Shown here: piece after piece, positions 19,628 through 64,000 of the stretch | Position numbering within the stretch: the first letter of the stretch is position 1 | How the letters are laid out: the number at the start of each line of letters is the position of its first letter | NCBI GenBank assembly: GCA_004794655.1 | Contig: SMMW01000001.1 | Location: 23,939,001-24,003,000 of the forward strand | Source of the DNA: Marisa cornuarietis | Taxonomy: Eukaryota > Mollusca > Gastropoda > Architaenioglossa > Ampullariidae | Length of the DNA stretch: 64,000 nt | Direction of reading: 5' to 3' | Position numbers and translations under genes: made by a program | The notes under the pieces: generated by a model | Told to the model about the DNA's origin: nothing | Seen by the model: the letters and a program-made list of their open reading frames with translations, nothing else | Databases searched by the model: none

Positions 19628-19869
19628 AAGTGTGTTTTGTGCGTATGCAGAAAAACAAACCAACAAACCAATTAGCCAACCAAAACGCCGTTTTATTGTT
19701 TCATCCTAAGTGGCCTCAACATTTGAGGGATGAGCGTTAACAAGTCAGTAAAATAGAAAACAATTCACGTAAAAAACAATTAAATAAAGACGCAGTTGGA
19801 AACGACTTTCATTTCACCGGTGATAGTGACATTGAAAATATATATACCTGTACATTAAAGGGGGTTATT

Positions 19870-20460
19870 CACCTTGCCTCTTGCAGCCTGGAGGTCTATG
19901 AATCGATGAAGTGATCTTTGATGAAGAGGAAGATGCCAAAAAAGCTGGCATTGGCACGTAGCCAAGTCTGTGCAACTGGAAGAGCGCGGCTGGATGTGGA
20001 AACTGAGTCTGAGAAGGCTGCTCGTGAGGGCATGAATGACGAGGAGGCACAGTGTAGTGTGGAGATGACAACTGAACCGCAACCATTCATCTGGTCTGAC
20101 AAATATCGGAAACGCAAGCTTCGCTTCTTTAACCGTGTTCATACTGGATTTAAATGGAATAAATACAATCATAGGCATTATGGCATCGACAACCCTCCAC
20201 CAAAGATTGTTCAGGGTTACAAGTTCAATATTTTCTACCCAGATTTGACAGAGAAGACCAAAACTCCAGAATACACAGTGACACCTCTGGAGGACAATCA
20301 AGACTTTGCAGTACTTCCATTCAAGGCCGAGCCACCATATGAGGACATAGCATTCAAGATGGTCAGCCGGGAGTGCGAGTACTCCTACAAGACAGGCTTC
20401 AGGTGTCAGTTCCTGAACAACATTTTCCAGCTGTGGTTCCACTCCAAGCGCTACAGATAG
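19870..20460 (+). pseudogene. CACTIN: Cactin C-terminal pseudogene (retrocopy)
   Basis: Cactin is a nuclear splicing and NF-kappaB-pathway protein with a very conserved C-terminus. The frame 19918-20460 reads REGMNDEEAQCSVEM, KYRKRKLRFFNRVHTGFKWN, NPPPKIVQGYKFNIFYPDL, KTPEYTVTPLEDNQDFAVL, PPYEDIAFKMVSRECEY, GFRCQFLNNIFQLWFHSKRY, matching the cactin C-terminal domain. The usual Trp before EYS is Cys, and the protein ends a few residues early. Upstream, the related sequence EVIFDEEEDAKKAGIG is in another frame and hits a stop, so there are at least two frameshifts. A poly(A) signal follows at 20628. No intron interrupts it. It lies opposite to the minus-strand genes. A decayed partial retrocopy is the best reading. 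A CTTGCCTCTTGCAG acceptor-like string at 19873-19886 leaves open a decayed terminal exon. Confidence 0.82.
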
Positions 20461-20627
20461 AAGATAGCAGGCTAATGAAATATTCTCCAGTCATAAAAAG
20501 TTCTGTATAAACACGATAAGAACGTTGGTGTTCAACTGTTGTACTTTGACAACGTAAGATATTTAGACAGGATTGTGATATGTGCTGTCTATCATACTTT
20601 CTCCATGTTTGGATGTAATCTGAAGCA

Positions 20628-20633
20628 AATAAA
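20628..20633 (+). terminator. Poly(A) signal of the cactin copy
   Basis: AATAAA lies 168 nt after the pseudogene stop and was inherited with the retrocopied 3' UTR. Confidence 0.5.
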
Positions 20634-21323
20634 AGTCTTTCCTTGACATAACGTTTTCCTCCATTTAACGGTTACTTTTAGCGGTCCCTAGAGAAAAGTA
20701 AAATGGAGGTTTAACTGTATACCTTGTACAATCTCAACATTCCACCACATACACCATAATTAATAAGTTTTACCATAGAGGAGTCCTGTTCATTGTATCA
20801 ACTGCTCACGCGATGTGAATAGCAAAGTTACAGAGCGCTAAGTGTCGGTGGAAATAACTTTCAACATGGCTTTGCTCTGTTATTTGAAAACGTGTCTCGC
20901 GAACAGAAAGGCACTGTATGCACAGATTTCAGGAATAACAGTTAAGGTTAAAAACGTACAGATACCCCGGTGGTAGATGTAGTAGAGACCCCGGGGTAGC
21001 AACAGTAAAACTGAGCGGCTCACCATGTCTAGGGGCGGCATGTGGATGTCCTCCCCTTCCTCTGTCTTTACCTCCCCTGATAAATCAGGTCTGTGCGGTG
21101 GTCATGGAAAGTTTTCTAGTGACATGGTCGCCGCTTGTCTCGAACTCCGTGAGCAGGCTATCAAGATCTTGTACTGGGTAATAAGGCTTCCACAATATTG
21201 TATTCAGTAGTCACATGTTAGGATCTTGTAGTGAGGTTTATACAGTACCAATGCCATCAAGTTGGTCTTTCGACAAGATGAAAGCCATCAACTCACTGAT
21301 TGGCTGGAGATGTAGGGATTTCC

Positions 21324-61506
<40,183 letters not shown>

Positions 61507-62955
61507 AATTGCAATATGACACTGCCGTAGCTATTGCCGGTGACAATGACACGCTACATGACACACACGATAAGAATAAACAGACTATAAGCATGGCGGC
61601 ACATACACGAGACAAGCTAGGTGCACGAGAAGCAAGACCCAGTTACACATGATGCACGAGAAGCTCTAGTGCCCCCCTCCGGACTCACACCCCCGTTGCT
61701 GTGTTAACTCGAGTCTGCTTTTGTCAGTCTGAGTTCGGTCTCGACACTAATTCGTCGCACACTTTGAGATATTGTATTGTCACTGCTCTAAATGACACAT
61801 ATTGTCACTGATTGTCACTGATTGTCACTGATTATTAACTGATGTCATCCCGTTTTTTTTACACAGTTGAAATTGTCGACTTTTTTTACTGTTGCAAATA
61901 CACCGCAAATGAACATTGAAATCAAATTTGATCTTTCTTAGCCATTGAGGGCGGCCAGGTTAAGTCGACGATATCAATAATACGATATCAATAATGAGAT
62001 ATCAATAATGAGATATCGATAATGCGATATCAATAATACGATATCAATAATACGATGTCAATAATACTGAAAAAATGGAGGCCAAAACGGGTTGTGGTGG
62101 AGGTCCGAGGTACCAGTGTGTTGATAGTTTGGGGAATTTCTTAACCAATTTCTCGCCAGTGTGGGTAAAAAGTATTCTTGTCTTTTCTTTGAGTCGTAAT
62201 AGTCTTTGTGACTTGAGCGCCCTCTAGTGAACGCTGAAAGCAAATGAGCTGAGCATCTCGTTATTTCCGTTAGCAAGTCGCTTGGTGGCAGATGTTTGTG
62301 AAACGTATTTCTGAGTCTGATTCTTCAACCAGAACCTTTACAGATGAAATGTCACATGTTGTATTTATCTGACTCTCGTGATCAAACGAGCCCATAATAG
62401 TCTGTAAAGCTACTCTTTAAAATAAAAAATACAAAGAAAATACAATTTGCATTCTCTCCCTTAGTCACATGTGGGAAATTTGGTAGTTGTGTGACACTCA
62501 TTACTATTATGCCTTCGTCATGTATTGGACACTTCGTTTTCTTGAGATATTCACTACTATTATTAATATATTTTGTATATTTATATACATAGAGAGAGAG
62601 AGAGAGAGATTTTAGTCGCATTACTGAAATCATTACTGTTTCCGGCAATTATCTGTTTGGTTACTTTCAACAGAAGGAGGCAGGGGAACAACTGAAGACA
62701 GTTTTCTGAATGTAAAATAAAATCTTACTCACTAGTTTCCGAGAAAGAGATTAATTACTGGAGACATACGACTACACAACATTCTACAAATGTGGCACTG
62801 GGCAGTGACAGGGCTTGTCACGTGACTTGCACTTATGACAAGTAAACGTGCGCCACTTCTTACTCAGCCTGGTTATGTGTCATAGCCTTATAGAGACTTA
62901 CAACTAACAGTGACATAGCTATGAGAACTGCACGTGGGCCACTTCTTACTCAGCC
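61507..62955. other. 5' flank of the ankyrin gene; no gene seen
   Basis: Presumed promoter region. It holds a GATATCAATAATAC tandem stretch (61965-62060, overlapping GATATC palindromes), a (GATTGTCACT)n triplet at about 61800-61835 and a (GA)n run at 62590. No clear TATA or CpG-rich core is seen. Confidence 0.4.
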
Positions 62956-62957
62956 TG

Positions 62958-63585
62958 ATGTGACCGCACACTGCTACTCACTCACCTCACATACTGCTAC
63001 TCACTCACCTCACACACTGCTACTCACTTACCTCACACACTGCTACTCACACACTGCTACTCACTTACCTCACACACTGCTACTCACTCACCTCACACAT
63101 TGCTACTCATTCACCTCACACATTGCTACTCACTCACCTCGCACACTGCTACTCACCTCACCTCGCACACTGCTACTCACTTACTGAACTTACACACTGT
63201 TACTCACTCATCCCACACTTTTACTCATCCCACACTTTTACTCAGCTAACACTATTACAGGCTATAACACCATCACGCACTGACCTTACACACTATTACT
63301 CACCCAGCTCACACACTATTACGCACTGAGTTTACTATTACTCAGCTCACACACTATTACTCACTAAGCTCACATACTATTATTCACTTAGTTCACATAT
63401 TATTACTCACTCAGCCCACACATTATTACTCACTGAGCTAACACGCTTACTCACAGATTCAACACTATTACTCACCCAGATCACACATTGTTACTCACTG
63501 AGCTTAGACACTCTTACTAATCCAGCTCACACACTGTTACTCAACTCACACACTATTACTCACCCAGCTCACTTCACTTGCTCGT
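62958..63585. repeat. Degenerate CACACTGCTACTCACTCACCT tandem region
   Basis: Units of about 20-28 bp with the core TACTCACT are well conserved from 62965 to 63190 and diverge to ACTATTACTCACCCAGCTCA by 63570. Confidence 0.85.
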
Positions 63586-63717
63586 GCTGCCCTCTGTGTC
63601 GTGATTGGAGACTGGCAGCGCGAGACGGGCGCTGAACTCGGTGCCTGTGATGGCGTCAACAAGCTCATCGATCTTCATCTCGCAAACCTCTTTGTCTCCA
63701 TGGCCGCTCACTGCTCT
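63574..63717 (-). CDS. Possible terminal exon of a gene to the right
   Basis: An open minus-strand frame of 47 codons ends at TGA 63576-63574 and reads GHGDKEVCEMKIDELVDAIT, GTEFSARLALPVSNHD. Acceptor-like AG dinucleotides lie at its start. A good donor (CACACGCAG|GTGAGACG) of a possible preceding exon (LRVVLQRFHGYSINTSHTQ) is at about 63925. The product is not recognised, and the phases of the two pieces do not clearly fit. Confidence 0.3.
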   Translation of the reverse strand, partial: RAVSGHGDKEVCEMKIDELVDAITGTEFSARLALPVSNHDTEGSTSK

Positions 63718-64000
63718 TCAAGCCGTCGTCAGTTTTACTGGTGTTGCTGCAGGTGTGCGTAGTCTACAAGCGTGAACTTCATGACCTGTGTTTGTGTCTG
63801 TGTGTCTGTGTAACCAGCGGGTAGTCCAGCTCAGCAAACCAAGGGAAAGGAAACTATGAAAGAGATTCTGGTCCCGTACCCGACACACCCTGGGCAGGAT
63901 GGCGAGAGTCTGTGGCCCGCGTCTCACCTGCGTGTGGCTAGTGTTGATGCTGTAGCCATGGAAACGCTGGAGAACAACACGCAGCTAGAGACACGCGCGT

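Noticed and set aside
19855..20442. Minus-strand 195-codon frame
   Set aside because: Antisense shadow of the cactin copy.

Overview
The window is eukaryotic nuclear DNA, most likely from a mollusc (probably a gastropod). It holds split genes with GT-AG introns, genes of animal families (a 17-ankyrin-repeat inversin-like protein, a tandem-CARD protein, COQ6, cactin, an SLC1 glutamate-transporter fragment), RTE- and CR1/Rex1-like retrotransposon remnants, a THAP transposase relic, and very heavy mini- and microsatellite content. The species call rests on the style of the repeats and is an inference.

Main gene. A single gene runs on the minus strand from about 61.5 kb to about 21.3 kb. I rebuilt it exon by exon from splice sites, reading phase and continuity of the ankyrin consensus. 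Thirteen exons chain without a phase break: 60811-61506, 51921-52111, 42934-43156, 39944-40199, 38970-39260, 37587-37860, 34878-35011, 33679-33848, 26621-29234, 26160-26215, 25122-25306, 22541-22680 and 21324-21568. The product has about 17 ankyrin repeats, then a giant 2.6-kb exon of disordered sequence with Thr-Glu-Thr-Arg-Asp type repeats and a basic IQ-like helix, then several small C-terminal exons. If the last listed exon is terminal, the protein is about 1,824 residues.

Second gene. At 8.57-11.87 kb (minus) a compact three-exon gene encodes two CARD domains in tandem and a disordered tail, about 337 residues. It has an in-frame stop just before its ATG and a poly(A) signal after its stop. 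This suggests an innate-immunity or apoptosis adaptor. At 4.94-5.11 kb (minus) is COQ6 exon 1, ending at a probable GC donor. A solo LTR of about 858 bp sits 4-8 bases inside that intron. Two well-formed but unassigned minus-strand exons lie at 18.60-18.74 and 19.45-19.57 kb. A cactin pseudogene lies at 19.87-20.46 kb (plus).

Repeats. Almost every intron is filled by tandem arrays: 16 bp at 29.6-33.2 kb, 53-57 bp at 35.2-37.2 kb, 68 bp at 40.2-41.2 kb, 31 bp at 45.0-47.9 kb, 39 bp at 53.9-55.2 kb, and others. Several begin exactly at a 5' splice site, or duplicate an exon end together with its donor. This is the most unusual pattern in the window. The 31-bp array is an internal expansion of a segment of the same repeat family as the LTR near COQ6. 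A 3.05-kb DNA transposon relic (48.81-51.86 kb) carries a broken THAP/DDE-type gene and a second coding remnant on the opposite strand.
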